DNA of 64,000 bases, taken from the NCBI GenBank assembly GCA_030145245.1, contig JAQYWC010000076.1, forward strand, positions 62,001-126,000, read 5' to 3'. Origin of the DNA: Desulfobacterium sp. (GTDB lineage: Bacteria; Desulfobacterota; Desulfobacteria; Desulfobacterales; Desulfobacteraceae). A program made the translations under genes and the position numbers. Positions 24,913 to 34,019 of this stretch are shown here, in pieces. Position 1 is the first letter of the stretch; each line of letters begins with the position of its first letter. The notes below the pieces were generated by a model that was given only the letters and a program-made list of their open reading frames with translations, was not told where the DNA came from and searched no databases.

Positions 24913-25490
24913 AAGAGCTGAAAGAGATCATAAAGACCAAGGCCGAGTATCTTGGAGACGGGATACTCAAGGCCGACAGTTTTGTCAACCACCAGCTGCT
25001 ACCGGGCCTCTCCACACGCATGGGTGAGGCCTTTGCAGGTAGGTTCCGGGAAGAAGGGGCAGGCAGCGCCACAAAGATCGTCACCGCCGAGGTGAGCGGC
25101 ATTGCCCCGGCCCTGGTGACGGCCCAGGCCCTTGACATCCCCATGGTGTTTGCCCGGAAAAAGAAGCCCGCCTTCATGAAGGAGGCCCTTTTGGAAGCCT
25201 CTGCCACAAGCCGCACCAAGGGAGATGATGTCACCCTCTATATCTCGTCCAGGTACCTTGAACCCGACGACAAGGTGATCATCGTGGATGATTTCCTTGC
25301 CACGGCATCCACCCTTGAGGCCCTGGTCTCCATCGTGGAACAGAGCGGTGCCGAGCTGATCGGCATCGGCTGCATCATCGAAAAGGTGTTTGAAAACGGC
25401 AGAAAAAAGCTGGACGGTCTGGGGATTCCCATCATCAGCCTGGCCCAGGTTGATCTTGTTGACTCGGGCAGGACTTTCACAGTACTATAA
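24909..25490 (+). CDS. xpt: Xanthine phosphoribosyltransferase
   Basis: Type I phosphoribosyltransferase of 193 residues, close to the 194 of Bacillus Xpt. It begins MKELKEIIKTKAEYLGDGIL, contains the family segment FVNHQLLPGL, and has the PRPP-binding loop VIIVDDFLATAST. It salvages xanthine to XMP. ATG 24909 overlaps the aspS stop (ATGA); a longer in-frame reading inside aspS is rejected. No purine riboswitch precedes it, unlike Bacillus xpt. Co-operonic with synthetases and an HD phosphohydrolase. Confidence 0.9.
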   Translation: MKELKEIIKTKAEYLGDGILKADSFVNHQLLPGLSTRMGEAFAGRFREEGAGSATKIVTAEVSGIAPALVTAQALDIPMVFARKKKPAFMKEALLEASATSRTKGDDVTLYISSRYLEPDDKVIIVDDFLATASTLEALVSIVEQSGAELIGIGCIIEKVFENGRKKLDGLGIPIISLAQVDLVDSGRTFTVL

Positions 25491-25496
25491 CAAAAC

Positions 25497-26255
25497 ATGA
25501 AAACCATCTATCAAGAGTTGCGGAACATGGCCAGGGGAATCGTAGCAACCCTTCCCAGGCCAGAGTTCTGCACTCTTTTCGAAAATGAGATCACCCGGTC
25601 CAGGAACCTTCTTGGCGCCCACCCCCTGCTCGTCAAGCTCAGGAACCAGATAGGCCCCCTGCTGGAGGACGATTTCGGCCACGGCATCCTCCATTCGGAG
25701 CTGGTGTGCGTGGATGGGGGCGCCATCGTACAGATCGAGCTTAAGGACCAGGCAGATCAGACCGGAATGGAGCGGGCCATGCTGCTGGTCCAGATGGCAG
25801 GCCTGCTCCACGACATCAAGCGAAAAGAGAAGCACCATTCGGAAAAGGGAGCCAGGTTTGCACGCACCCTGCTTCAGAACGGCAACTACTCCCTGACACC
25901 CGGGGAGATCGAAACCGTATGCAACGCCATCCAAAACCATGAGGCATTCCAGAAAAACAGGCTGGGCCACCCTCCCTCGTTGATATCCGACGCCCTGTAC
26001 GATGCGGACAAGTTCAGATGGGGGCCGGACAATTTTACCCACACGGTCTGGGACATGGTGATCTTTGCCAAGATTCCGTTGGCCGAATTTTTACGACGGT
26101 TTCCCCGGGGAATGGAAAAGCTTTCCCAGATACGGGACACCTTCCGTACAGATACGGGGAAAGCCTACGGTCCCGGTTTTATAAATCTGGGGATAGAGGC
26201 AGGGGAGCTTCTTGTGGCAACACTCCAGGCAGAGCGTTCGGAGCTGTTCTCCTAG
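25497..26255 (+). CDS. HD-domain phosphohydrolase
   Basis: Soluble protein of 252 residues with an HD metal-dependent hydrolase domain. H...HD...H...D ligands are visible in HGILHSELV, GLLHDIKRKEKHHSEKGARF and later YDADKFRW. The N-terminal portion (MKTIYQELRNMARGIVATL) is unlike characterised HD enzymes that I know. It starts six bases after xpt. Nucleotide hydrolysis is plausible given the purine-salvage neighbour, but the substrate is not identifiable. It ends six bases from convergent minE. Confidence 0.75.
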   Translation: MKTIYQELRNMARGIVATLPRPEFCTLFENEITRSRNLLGAHPLLVKLRNQIGPLLEDDFGHGILHSELVCVDGGAIVQIELKDQADQTGMERAMLLVQMAGLLHDIKRKEKHHSEKGARFARTLLQNGNYSLTPGEIETVCNAIQNHEAFQKNRLGHPPSLISDALYDADKFRWGPDNFTHTVWDMVIFAKIPLAEFLRRFPRGMEKLSQIRDTFRTDTGKAYGPGFINLGIEAGELLVATLQAERSELFS

Positions 26256-26261
26256 AACCGA

Positions 26262-26531
26262 TCAGACCCGGCTCCTCCTTCTGACACAGAGGATGGGGGT
26301 GTTGAAGACCAGGGCCGAGGTATCATCGTCACGCTTCACCTTCAGTTCAAGGGAGGTCTGGTCGATCTCAAAATACTTTGAAATCACCTCAACAATATCG
26401 TTTTGAAGACAGTTCAAGGTCTCATCATTCACCTCGAGCTTATCGCAGACAAGGGCAAACTGAAGCCGTTTCTTGGCCGTCACCTTGCTGGGTTCGTGGC
26501 CTGATAGTTTTCTGATCAATGTGTTCAGCAT
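26262..26531 (-). CDS. minE: Cell-division topological specificity factor MinE
   Basis: Small protein of 89 residues. The N-terminal anti-MinCD helix (AKKRLQFALVCDK) and C-terminal dimerisation domain (DIVEVISKYFEID, LELKVKRDDD) match MinE. It drives MinD ATP hydrolysis and placement of the division site at mid-cell. Third gene of minC-minD-minE, 13 bases after minD. Confidence 0.94.
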   Translation of the reverse strand: MLNTLIRKLSGHEPSKVTAKKRLQFALVCDKLEVNDETLNCLQNDIVEVISKYFEIDQTSLELKVKRDDDTSALVFNTPILCVRRRSRV

Positions 26532-26544
26532 GGACTATTCCTTA

Positions 26545-27354
26545 TTATTTCAACCCCAGTTTCTGGGTAAATCTGTTCCACATGCCCCCCTTAACGCTCG
26601 GCACCTCCACCGGAAGATCAGGCTCGCCGTTCAACCGCCGGGCGATCCTCCTGAAGGCCTGGCCGGCCTTGGAATCGTTCTGCAACACCAGGGGCATACC
26701 GGTATTGGTGGCTATCACCACCTGCTCATCCATGGGTACCAGCCCTGCAAGATCGATGGAGAGCACCTCCATCACATCCTCGTGACTGAGCATGTCCCCC
26801 TTTGCAACCATCTCGGGAATGATCCTGTTCACAACGAGCCTGGGGGTGATGGAACGGGAGTAGAGCAGACCGATCACCCGGTCCGCGTCCCTGATGGACG
26901 ATACGTCCGGGGTGCAGACCACAATGGCCTCATCCGCGGCCGTAACCGAATTTTCAAATCCCCGCTCAATGCCTGCCGGGGAATCCATGATCACATAATC
27001 GAACTCCTTTCGGAGCTGCTTTGCGGCCCGGTCCACGCCTGCGGTGGTCAACACGTCCTTATTGTCGCTCTGGGAAGCCGGCACAAGAAAGAGATTCTCG
27101 ATCCTGCGATCCCGGATGGCTGCCTGGCGGAGATTGCACCGTCCATTGACCACATCCACGATATTGAAGACGATCCGGTTCTCAAGCCCGAGAACCACAT
27201 CCAGATTCCTCAATCCGATGTCCATGTCAATGACAGCGACCCTTTTCCCCTCCAGGGCAAGGGCAGCACCAATGGAAGCAGTTGCAGTGGTTTTACCCAC
27301 CCCTCCCTTACCTGATGTTACTACGATAATTCTACCTTCCACGTCACACCTCAT
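26545..27354 (-). CDS. minD: Septum-site-determining ATPase MinD
   Basis: ParA/MinD-family ATPase, 269 residues. It has the deviant Walker A SGKGGVGKTT (about 14-23), MDIGLRNLDVV and a C-terminal amphipathic membrane-targeting helix (MWNRFTQKLGLK). Two starts are possible: ATG 27354, or GTG 27342 preceded by GAGGTG, which gives the usual short N-terminus before RIIVVTSGKGG. It recruits MinC to the membrane and oscillates with MinE. Confidence 0.95.
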   Translation of the reverse strand: MRCDVEGRIIVVTSGKGGVGKTTATASIGAALALEGKRVAVIDMDIGLRNLDVVLGLENRIVFNIVDVVNGRCNLRQAAIRDRRIENLFLVPASQSDNKDVLTTAGVDRAAKQLRKEFDYVIMDSPAGIERGFENSVTAADEAIVVCTPDVSSIRDADRVIGLLYSRSITPRLVVNRIIPEMVAKGDMLSHEDVMEVLSIDLAGLVPMDEQVVIATNTGMPLVLQNDSKAGQAFRRIARRLNGEPDLPVEVPSVKGGMWNRFTQKLGLK

Positions 27355-27396
27355 GTGATTAGCCAGGGAACCGCACCAGCTAACAGCTAAATGTTA

Positions 27397-28083
27397 CTAT
27401 ATTACCTCGGGCCACGGTATTCGTCCAAAGGGGTTGCTCTTCAGATAGTCCTGCACCAGGATGGCCCCATTGACCACGGATGCAAACTCCACCCCGCTAT
27501 CTGTTTTACCACCAAGGCCCGCAGCCACATGCTCCCCGATCTTAACCTGGGTGGGCCTGAAATCCAGGGCCAGCACCATGGCATCATCGTTGTCCGGCCG
27601 GCCGGCATGAACCTGGCCAAGCAACCGGCCCATCACCAGGACATCCCCACCGGCTATAATCTGGGCGCCGGGGTTGACATCGCCTGTGATGATCAGGTGC
27701 TTTTTGGCCTCAATATTCTGGCCGGAGCGAACCCGGCCCCTCAACATGAGCACATCGCTTCGACGGTGGGTCCAGCCCTGTGAAAGGTCCCGCTGCCGGA
27801 TACGCTCAACAGGAATAACGCGCTTCTCAGGCGGCCGGGTAACCACTCCCACGTCAAACTGTTCTTTTAAAAAGCCACCCAGGGTATTCACCAGCTCATC
27901 CCCCCCCTGGGCGTCACCGACATCGATGACCACCCTGGCGTTGATGGCCAGATGCCTGAGACGTTCGAAGAGCTTGGTCATCTCGTTTTTTAACAGCTCT
28001 TCAGATCTTGAAGGATCCAGAGTGACCCAGAATCCATCCCCAACACCCTTTAGTTTAACGGGAGGCGCATCCTCTAATATCAT
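27397..28083 (-). CDS. minC: Septum-site-determining protein MinC
   Basis: FtsZ-assembly inhibitor, 228 residues. The N-terminal domain (1-110) binds FtsZ. The C-terminal beta-helix (about 120-228) carries the glycine-rich repeats GRVRSGQNIEAKKHLIITGDVNPGAQIIAGGDVLV (continuous over about residues 115-150), typical of MinC. It ends 42 bases before minD. First gene of the min operon. Confidence 0.93.
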   Translation of the reverse strand: MILEDAPPVKLKGVGDGFWVTLDPSRSEELLKNEMTKLFERLRHLAINARVVIDVGDAQGGDELVNTLGGFLKEQFDVGVVTRPPEKRVIPVERIRQRDLSQGWTHRRSDVLMLRGRVRSGQNIEAKKHLIITGDVNPGAQIIAGGDVLVMGRLLGQVHAGRPDNDDAMVLALDFRPTQVKIGEHVAAGLGGKTDSGVEFASVVNGAILVQDYLKSNPFGRIPWPEVI

Positions 28084-28190
28084 AAATTGATTCCATTGTT
28101 AACACCAACGTTCCAGGCCCCGGGTCAATTTCCGAAACCGCGATGTGAAAAAGACTATAAAAAAAGAGGGATAAGGTGTCAAGAAGGAAT

Positions 28191-28227
28191 GTCAAACCCT
28201 GGCGACTAAAACGGTGCAGGGTTTGAC
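28191..28227. repeat. 11-bp perfect inverted repeat upstream of minC
   Basis: GTCAAACCCTG (28191-28201) and CAGGGTTTGAC (28217-28227) enclose 15 bases. It lies between the 3' end of the hybrid kinase gene and the start of minC, both read leftwards, so it could end the kinase transcript or serve as an operator for minCDE. Only a weak pyrimidine stretch follows on the minus strand. Confidence 0.6.
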
Positions 28228-28252
28228 GATTAGGGCGCAAACCATTGGGATG

Positions 28253-29395
28253 CTACGATTCAAGCACCTCTCTGAGCTTGTAGGAAAAAGCACTGATGCT
28301 GAAGGGTTTCAGAATAAACCCCTTGCAACCTGCGTCCAGCATCCCTTCTGCGGCACTGTCGATGGTGTGACCGGTGGAGATCAGCACCCGGACATCCGGA
28401 TTTATCTCCTGGAGACGCCTGAAGGTCTCGGGCCCGTCCATGCCGGGCATGATCATATCCAGGACCACCAGGTCAAACTCCTCTCCCGACTGAAAAATTT
28501 CAAGGGCCGCGTCTCCGCTGATGGCCGTTGCCACCCGGTACCCCAGCTCCTCCAGAACCTCCCGGCCCATCTCCAGGATGATCTCCTCGTCGTCCACAAG
28601 CAAAATGGTTTCAAAGCCCATGAGCATCTCCTCCTGGTGGACCCCGCAGTCAAGGCGGTCAGAATCTTCAAGCTGGGAGAGAACGATGGAGAACGAGGTG
28701 CCGACGTTCACGGTGCTCCACACCTCGATCACCCCGCCGTGGTTCCGGATGATACCGTGGGAAGCGGCAAGCCCGAGCCCCTTGCCGTGGCCGTCGCCCA
28801 TGCACCGGGTGGTGTAGAAGGGATCAAACACACGCTGGAGGGTCTCCTTGTCCATGCCGACCCCGGTGTCGCTCACCGTAATCTTGGCAAACTTCCCAGG
28901 CTTAAGCCCGCGGGATTCGGCCGAACTGTTGACGATCCGGGCAGATTCGGTGACAATGGTGAGTTCCCCACCGTTGGGCATGGCAACAATGGCATTTTCA
29001 AGGACGTTCATCAGCACCAGCCGGATCTGGTGCTGGTCCACCTCACAAATAAGGGAATCTTCGCTGAGATCCGTTTCAAGCTTGATCCCCTTGTCCGACA
29101 GGGCAAGCTTTCGCAGGGAAGAGATCACAAGCCGGTTGAGTTCAATGGGCTCCACATGATATTTCCCGGCCCTGGCAAACCCGAGGAGCTGACCGGTTAT
29201 TTCAGCCCCCTTGTTCACACTCCGGATGATCTCAGACACATGGCGGTAAAAAGGATGGGATGGCTTCAGGTCCTTGAGCATGAGGCAGGCCCGGCCCTGT
29301 ATCGCCATAAGAAGGTTATTAAAATCGTGGGCAACACCCCCGGCCAGGGTCTCCACAGCGCCCTTTTCCCCTTTATTCAGATCTTTCAGCGTCAT
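28253..29395 (-). CDS. Hybrid histidine kinase (HisKA-HATPase-REC)
   Basis: Cytoplasmic hybrid kinase of 380 residues with no membrane helix and no obvious sensor domain. The dimerisation domain begins almost at once, with phospho-histidine H23 in GGVAHDFNNLLMAIQG, a PAS-kinase-type H box. ATPase motifs VLENAIVAMPNGG and DTGVGMDKETLQRVF follow, and a C-terminal receiver (about 260-380) has VVLDMIMPGMDG. ATG 29395 has GAGAGGA seven bases upstream. It ends near minC. The partner is unknown; the LuxR-type regulator upstream is the nearest candidate. Confidence 0.88.
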   Translation of the reverse strand: MTLKDLNKGEKGAVETLAGGVAHDFNNLLMAIQGRACLMLKDLKPSHPFYRHVSEIIRSVNKGAEITGQLLGFARAGKYHVEPIELNRLVISSLRKLALSDKGIKLETDLSEDSLICEVDQHQIRLVLMNVLENAIVAMPNGGELTIVTESARIVNSSAESRGLKPGKFAKITVSDTGVGMDKETLQRVFDPFYTTRCMGDGHGKGLGLAASHGIIRNHGGVIEVWSTVNVGTSFSIVLSQLEDSDRLDCGVHQEEMLMGFETILLVDDEEIILEMGREVLEELGYRVATAISGDAALEIFQSGEEFDLVVLDMIMPGMDGPETFRRLQEINPDVRVLISTGHTIDSAAEGMLDAGCKGFILKPFSISAFSYKLREVLES

Positions 29396-29520
29396 GCACT
29401 TTTCCTCTCTGTAAAGAAATTGGTTGACCACTGCAACAGATACATGACGGTGATAGGAAAAAAAAGAGAAGGGTGCAATCAGGGAAAGCCTGATTTAAGG
29501 TGTCGGAAAACCCTATTTTC

Positions 29521-30168
29521 TCATTCCAGGGAGATGATCCCCTCTTTGATGGCAAACAGGGTCAGGCCGGCCACGCTGTAAATATTCAACTTCTTCATGA
29601 TATTTCTGCGATGGGTTTCAACCGTCTTGACACTGACGAACATCTTCTCTGCAATCTCCCGGGTCTTGCCGCCTTCAGCAATGAGCTGAAGCACCTCACG
29701 CTCTTTTGGAGTGAATTTACTATAGGGAAGTTTCCGGTTCCCATCAAAGGTCTTGGTATAGTTTTCCACAAAAGTTCTGGCAATGGAGGGGCTGATGTAG
29801 AAGTTACCCTTGTTTACCTCGCAAATGGCATCGTAGAGCTCCTCAAAGGCGCAATCCTTGACTACATAGCCGGAAGCGCCTGAGATAAACATCCTGTCCA
29901 CATATCGCCGGGAGGAGTGCATGGAGAGGGCAATAACCTTGGTTCCCGGAACCTCTTTTATTATCCTCTCCGTTGCCTCAGCGCCGTTCATGTCGGGCAT
30001 GCTCACATCCATCATCACAATATCGGGCCGGTACTTTACGGCAAAGCGAACAGCTTCCCGCCCGTTTTCGGCAACCCCGGGCACTGCAAGCCCCTTTTTT
30101 TCCAGGAGCACCTTGAGCCCTTCCCGCATGATTGCATGGTCGTCCGCTATGATGATTCGTATGGTCAT
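29521..30168 (-). CDS. NarL/FixJ-family response regulator
   Basis: Transcription factor of 215 residues: receiver domain with D9-D10 and phospho-acceptor D54 (DIVMMDVSMPDMNG), then a LuxR-type helix-turn-helix (LTxxE-like FTPKEREVLQLIAEGGKTREIAEKMFVS region, about 150-210). It is 125 bases upstream of the hybrid kinase on the same strand, so the two may work together. Target genes are unknown. Confidence 0.9.
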   Translation of the reverse strand: MTIRIIIADDHAIMREGLKVLLEKKGLAVPGVAENGREAVRFAVKYRPDIVMMDVSMPDMNGAEATERIIKEVPGTKVIALSMHSSRRYVDRMFISGASGYVVKDCAFEELYDAICEVNKGNFYISPSIARTFVENYTKTFDGNRKLPYSKFTPKEREVLQLIAEGGKTREIAEKMFVSVKTVETHRRNIMKKLNIYSVAGLTLFAIKEGIISLE

Positions 30169-30269
30169 ACTTCCCCTTGGGTTCAGATCATATCAAAGGA
30201 AACACGCCCCAACACTTTCAGACAGGAGCAATCCTGTCAAGGGAAACCACCCTTTTCCCCATAGCTCCC

Positions 30270-30341
30270 CGCATACGAATTGAGCCCCTTTCTTACCAGG
30301 GCAGGTAAAGCAGGTATCAATCCGGGTGCAAAGCGCTATAA
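30270..30341 (+). repeat. 72-bp dispersed intergenic element, copy B
   Basis: It aligns ungapped with 11394-11465 and shares both conserved end blocks. It ends only four bases before the stop of the M16 peptidase gene, which runs on the other strand. Here the plus-strand element therefore points into the 3' end of a gene rather than a leader. It could affect the 3' end of the peptidase transcript. The rest of the 30169-30344 gap is featureless. Confidence 0.75.
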
Positions 30342-30344
30342 AGA

Positions 30345-33300
30345 TCATATCCTGTGGAGTTCAAGGGGGAGTTCTCCGTCTGCAAGCTCCTGGTTGGCAG
30401 CGTCAAGGGGATCCTGTCCCGATATAACTGCGGTTCCCTTTTTCGACGCCTCAATCCTGAAATAACGTTCGGCACACCCTTGAATCATACCCTTATCAAG
30501 CTTGAGCAGGGCGGCCTTGAACTGTTTCCTCTTATCATCGGTGAGCATGAGGATATCCCGGTAAAAGGCTTTGATGGATGCGGGTCCCGGGGTCTCGGGT
30601 TTGTCTATTTCCGAACACACCTGGAGTATCGCCTCCTTGACATCCTCTTCTGAGTAATCGCCGTTGATGATAAAGTCACAGGAGTCCCGGTAGACGGAAA
30701 GCGTCCGCCGGATATAGGGATCCCGGTAGGAACCAAAGGAGAAGATCCCCTCCTCCGGAGAGTACATGGCAAACCCGCCATAGGCCCCTCCCTTCTCCCG
30801 GATCTCCCGGTGGAGATAGAGGGATCGCAGCATCTTGGCGATCACGGAAAGAGCCGGCGCATCTTCATGTCCCATGCGGACGGTCTTGAACGCCTGGGCC
30901 ACAAACGAAACCTGGGTGCTTGTGATCCATCCTTCATGGGGAAGCGTGGTGTCAAAGGCAAGATCGGGGGTCGTCAGCCTGTCCCCGTTGTTATTGGGAA
31001 GGGTCTCGACCATGGCCCGGATGGATGCGTCTGCAAGCCCCAGGGACTCTTTTTCACCCACAATGGCGGGCCTCAGGTTCTCCTGCCTGAACAAAAGCGC
31101 TGCGATACGGCGAAGATCCCGTTCAAGTCCTTCAAGGGTCTCCTGCTCCGTCTCCTTCGCCTCCACCTTTTCCGCCAGCTCTTTAATATACTGGTACTGA
31201 AAGATGCCGTGCCAGATCTCCCCAAGAAAACTTGCCTGGGTCAGGTTCCTGGAGGCAAGGGAGATGGCGTACCTGTGGCCGCTTGCAACAATGGAGCTCT
31301 CCATGCCGGCCTTATACTGGAGCAGGAGATTCTTCAGCCGGGTATGGTCACTGAAGCTGTACTGGGAAACAAGCTCGGTGATGATATCAAAGAGCTTTCC
31401 AACGTTCCTGTCCAGGGCCTTTCCCTGGAGGGCCACAAAGGGCAGACAAGCCTCCCGGTCGGAGAACCCGGTGCCGGTAACAGGCGAAAGGGACACCCCC
31501 CCGGTGTAGAGGTTCATGCGCTCGGCCATGTCGGCATAGTTTCTCACGGCCGTTCCAGCCCCTGTAAAAGCGCGGCAGAAGAACGGAACAAGGGGAAACA
31601 GCGCTTCGGGCATGGCGCCCAACCCAGTGGGACAGGAGAAATAGAGGATGCCGGAGGTCGCCTTGTCATAGCAGGTTGCCGTGGTCACAAGGTCCACGGT
31701 ATCCGGGTGGATGATCTCTATCTCGGGTGGCACATCAGTAAGCTCCAGGGTGGGAAGGGAGGAAAGATCCTCCTTTGCATCCTGGAGCGCTGCCAGGGTT
31801 GCCGCATCCTCTTCTATCCGGGCAAGCCCTGTGGCGGATGTCTCTTTTAAAATTGAGGAGAGCTCTTCTGCGGTCTTTTGCTTCTCCTTTTTCTCCATCT
31901 CCTGGTCCGGGGCAAGGGTAAAAAGCACCCGGTGGGGATTGTCGAGGAAATAGGTCCTGATTCTCTCCTCAAGAAATCCGCCCTTTTCCATCTCCTGTTT
32001 AAGCCGCTCAAGATCCGCGTCAAACTTAACGCAGACCACCGGATCCCCTTCGTGTATCCAGGGACCGGCAAAGGAGAGAAGCAGCTTGATGCCAAAGGGA
32101 TGGGGGGAGTTGGTGATCTCTTTTCTGTGGAACTCGATCTGGTGGATGGCCGACTCCACCATGGTTTTATCCACCCCGTTGCTGACAACCGCCTCCAGGG
32201 TATCAAAGATCACGGTCTCCACCTTTGACACCGACGACCGGGAGATATCCTTGAGACCGCAGGCAAACATGGTGTCCCTCATGTCCGGGTCAAATCCGGA
32301 ACCGTCGCTCAGGGCTGCGCCCAGGCCCGAATCGATGAGGGCCTTTCGCAAGGGCGAAGAGGCATTGCCCAGGAGAACCAGCTCGAGCACGCCCAGCACC
32401 AACATCTCAAAGGAGTCTTTGACATCCGCCGTGAGCCAGGCGACACAGGCCTGGTATTTGTTTGAAGGATCCTCGTCACGGTCCAACGGGTAGCTGGCCG
32501 TGGCGGTTCTCGGCGCGTCCCACCTGGGCTGGGAAGGGATCGCAGAGTCCGGATCAAGCTTTGAGAACCGCTTCAACACCTTATCCTCTATAACTTGAAG
32601 ATGATCCTTCAGAGGAAGGGAACCATAGGTATAGAAAAAGGCATTGGAGGGGTGATAAAACCGTGCATGAAACGCCTTGAGGCCGTCATGGGTCAAGGCC
32701 GGGATATCCGAAGGCTCCCCACCGGAGTTAAAACTGTAGGTGGTGTCAGGGTAAAGCGCCCCAAGAAGGGAGCGCCCCATGACCTGGCTCGGGGATGACA
32801 TGGCCCCCTTCATCTCGTTGTAGACAACCCCCTTGTAGATCAGCTCGGGCGGAGCCCCTTTGGTTTCCGGGTCAGCGATCTCCAGGCGATGCCCCTCCTG
32901 CTTGAAGCTCAAGGGGTCGAGCCTGGGAAAAAACGCCGCATCCAGATACACATCCATGAGGTTGTAAAAGTCCTTACGATTCTGGGTGGAAAACGGATAC
33001 ATGGTCCAGTCGGATGCGGTAAACGCGTTCATGAACGTGGAGAGTCCCCGTTTCAGCATGGAGAAGAACGGATCCCTGACATCAAACTTTTCAGAACCGC
33101 AGAGCACTGTATGCTCCAGGATATGGGCGACACCGGTGGAGTCTTCAGGAACGGTCCTGAAGGCCACACCAAAGGTGTTTTCCTTGTCGCGATTACTGAT
33201 GTGAACATGCCTTGCCCCGGTGTCCCGGTGCTCGAGCTGGAAAAGAATGCTGTCGATCTCCTCCAGGGGCTCCATGCGAAGGATGATATAACCGCCAATG

Positions 33301-33395
33301 GCGTCCCCCGGTTTCAGTCCAGGATTGTTGACGTCGACCACGGGGCTCTCTTCGGGCCCCTTACCGCTGTTGTCATGCTTTTTTATAGATCCCAC
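30345..33395 (-). CDS. M16C-family metallopeptidase (PreP-like presequence peptidase)
   Basis: Large zinc peptidase of 1016 residues made of four homologous domains plus the M16C-associated linker, the size of PreP/Cym1. The inverted zinc motif HxxEH is H91-E94-H95 (AHILEHTVLCG), with the third ligand E194 in YNEMKGA. No signal peptide is seen, so a cytoplasmic role in degrading peptides up to a few kilodaltons is likely. Its start lies inside the 3' end of the upstream small gene (23-base overlap), suggesting co-expression. Confidence 0.92.
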   Translation of the reverse strand: MGSIKKHDNSGKGPEESPVVDVNNPGLKPGDAIGGYIILRMEPLEEIDSILFQLEHRDTGARHVHISNRDKENTFGVAFRTVPEDSTGVAHILEHTVLCGSEKFDVRDPFFSMLKRGLSTFMNAFTASDWTMYPFSTQNRKDFYNLMDVYLDAAFFPRLDPLSFKQEGHRLEIADPETKGAPPELIYKGVVYNEMKGAMSSPSQVMGRSLLGALYPDTTYSFNSGGEPSDIPALTHDGLKAFHARFYHPSNAFFYTYGSLPLKDHLQVIEDKVLKRFSKLDPDSAIPSQPRWDAPRTATASYPLDRDEDPSNKYQACVAWLTADVKDSFEMLVLGVLELVLLGNASSPLRKALIDSGLGAALSDGSGFDPDMRDTMFACGLKDISRSSVSKVETVIFDTLEAVVSNGVDKTMVESAIHQIEFHRKEITNSPHPFGIKLLLSFAGPWIHEGDPVVCVKFDADLERLKQEMEKGGFLEERIRTYFLDNPHRVLFTLAPDQEMEKKEKQKTAEELSSILKETSATGLARIEEDAATLAALQDAKEDLSSLPTLELTDVPPEIEIIHPDTVDLVTTATCYDKATSGILYFSCPTGLGAMPEALFPLVPFFCRAFTGAGTAVRNYADMAERMNLYTGGVSLSPVTGTGFSDREACLPFVALQGKALDRNVGKLFDIITELVSQYSFSDHTRLKNLLLQYKAGMESSIVASGHRYAISLASRNLTQASFLGEIWHGIFQYQYIKELAEKVEAKETEQETLEGLERDLRRIAALLFRQENLRPAIVGEKESLGLADASIRAMVETLPNNNGDRLTTPDLAFDTTLPHEGWITSTQVSFVAQAFKTVRMGHEDAPALSVIAKMLRSLYLHREIREKGGAYGGFAMYSPEEGIFSFGSYRDPYIRRTLSVYRDSCDFIINGDYSEEDVKEAILQVCSEIDKPETPGPASIKAFYRDILMLTDDKRKQFKAALLKLDKGMIQGCAERYFRIEASKKGTAVISGQDPLDAANQELADGELPLELHRI

Positions 33396-33780
33396 GTTTT
33401 ACCCTTTTTATTTTACCTATTTTATCGAGGCGGAAAATGATATTTCGCAACTTTTTATCGTTATAATCGGTTGCCGCCTTGATGGTTTTAAAATCTGCGC
33501 CCTTGGCCTGGTCTGCAATCACGTTAAGGACAACATCCGATGCAATAACGCTCTTTTTCTCCCCAGCCCTGCCCGTCATTTTCACCATCGCCGGTAACTC
33601 CTGCATCGCTTCCGGCGGCTGCTGAAAGGCCTCTGGCTGATTCTGATAGATCAGATTCTCGACCCTGTCAAGCCTTTGGTTAATCTGGGCGAGGTCCGCC
33701 CTGGAGGGAATTTCAAATTTTTCAAGAAATAGATGAACAAGTCCTTCCCAAGTAACGCCTGGTACTGTCTTCTGTGTCAT
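33373..33780 (-). CDS. Hypothetical protein with coiled coil and winged-helix-like C-terminus
   Basis: 135 residues, not recognised as a named family. ATG 33780 is fixed by a near-perfect AAGGAGGTG five bases upstream. The N-terminal half has a short amphipathic stretch (RADLAQINQRLDRVENLIYQ) of coiled-coil type and a Gln/Pro-rich linker. The C-terminal 60 residues (SDVVLNVIADQAKGADFKTI then KLRNIIFRLDKIGKIKRV) look like a basic winged helix. It overlaps the M16 peptidase start by 23 bases. A DNA-binding or polymer-associated regulatory role is possible but unproven. Confidence 0.7.
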   Translation of the reverse strand: MTQKTVPGVTWEGLVHLFLEKFEIPSRADLAQINQRLDRVENLIYQNQPEAFQQPPEAMQELPAMVKMTGRAGEKKSVIASDVVLNVIADQAKGADFKTIKAATDYNDKKLRNIIFRLDKIGKIKRVKRGIYKKA

Positions 33781-33808
33781 GTTACACCTCCTTAGTTTTT
33801 TTAATCGG

Positions 33809-33836
33809 TTGACATAAACGGACATATATCTATAAC
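33809..33836 (+). promoter_or_regulatory. Candidate sigma-70 promoter toward the DUF2062 gene
   Basis: TTGACA (33809-33814), a 16-base spacer and TATAAC (33831-33836). On the opposite strand of this AT-rich gap (33781-34019), TATAAT at 33955-33950 could serve the small gene at 33780. The pair would drive divergent transcripts that overlap in their leaders. Confidence 0.45.
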
Positions 33837-34019
33837 ATTGGGGTTTGGATATATGTTCTCAAGCTGGCTTGGATGTACAAGAATAATAAATTTCGTATTT
33901 GCAATATTTACGGATATGCATTAAAAATGAAAACCTGTTTTTTTGTAGTATTATAATCATACCTACTTGCAGTAAATATGAAAGTCAAGTAGTAGTTTTG
34001 TTAAAAGCAGAAAAGAGAA

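Noticed and set aside
28214-29581. 455-codon plus-strand open frame opposite the hybrid kinase
   Set aside because: Antisense to a complete HisKA-HATPase-REC protein; no ribosome site or motif.
33781-34019. Possible small RNA or tRNA in the AT-rich gap
   Set aside because: No cloverleaf, no terminator and no conserved stem; only promoter-like hexamers were seen.
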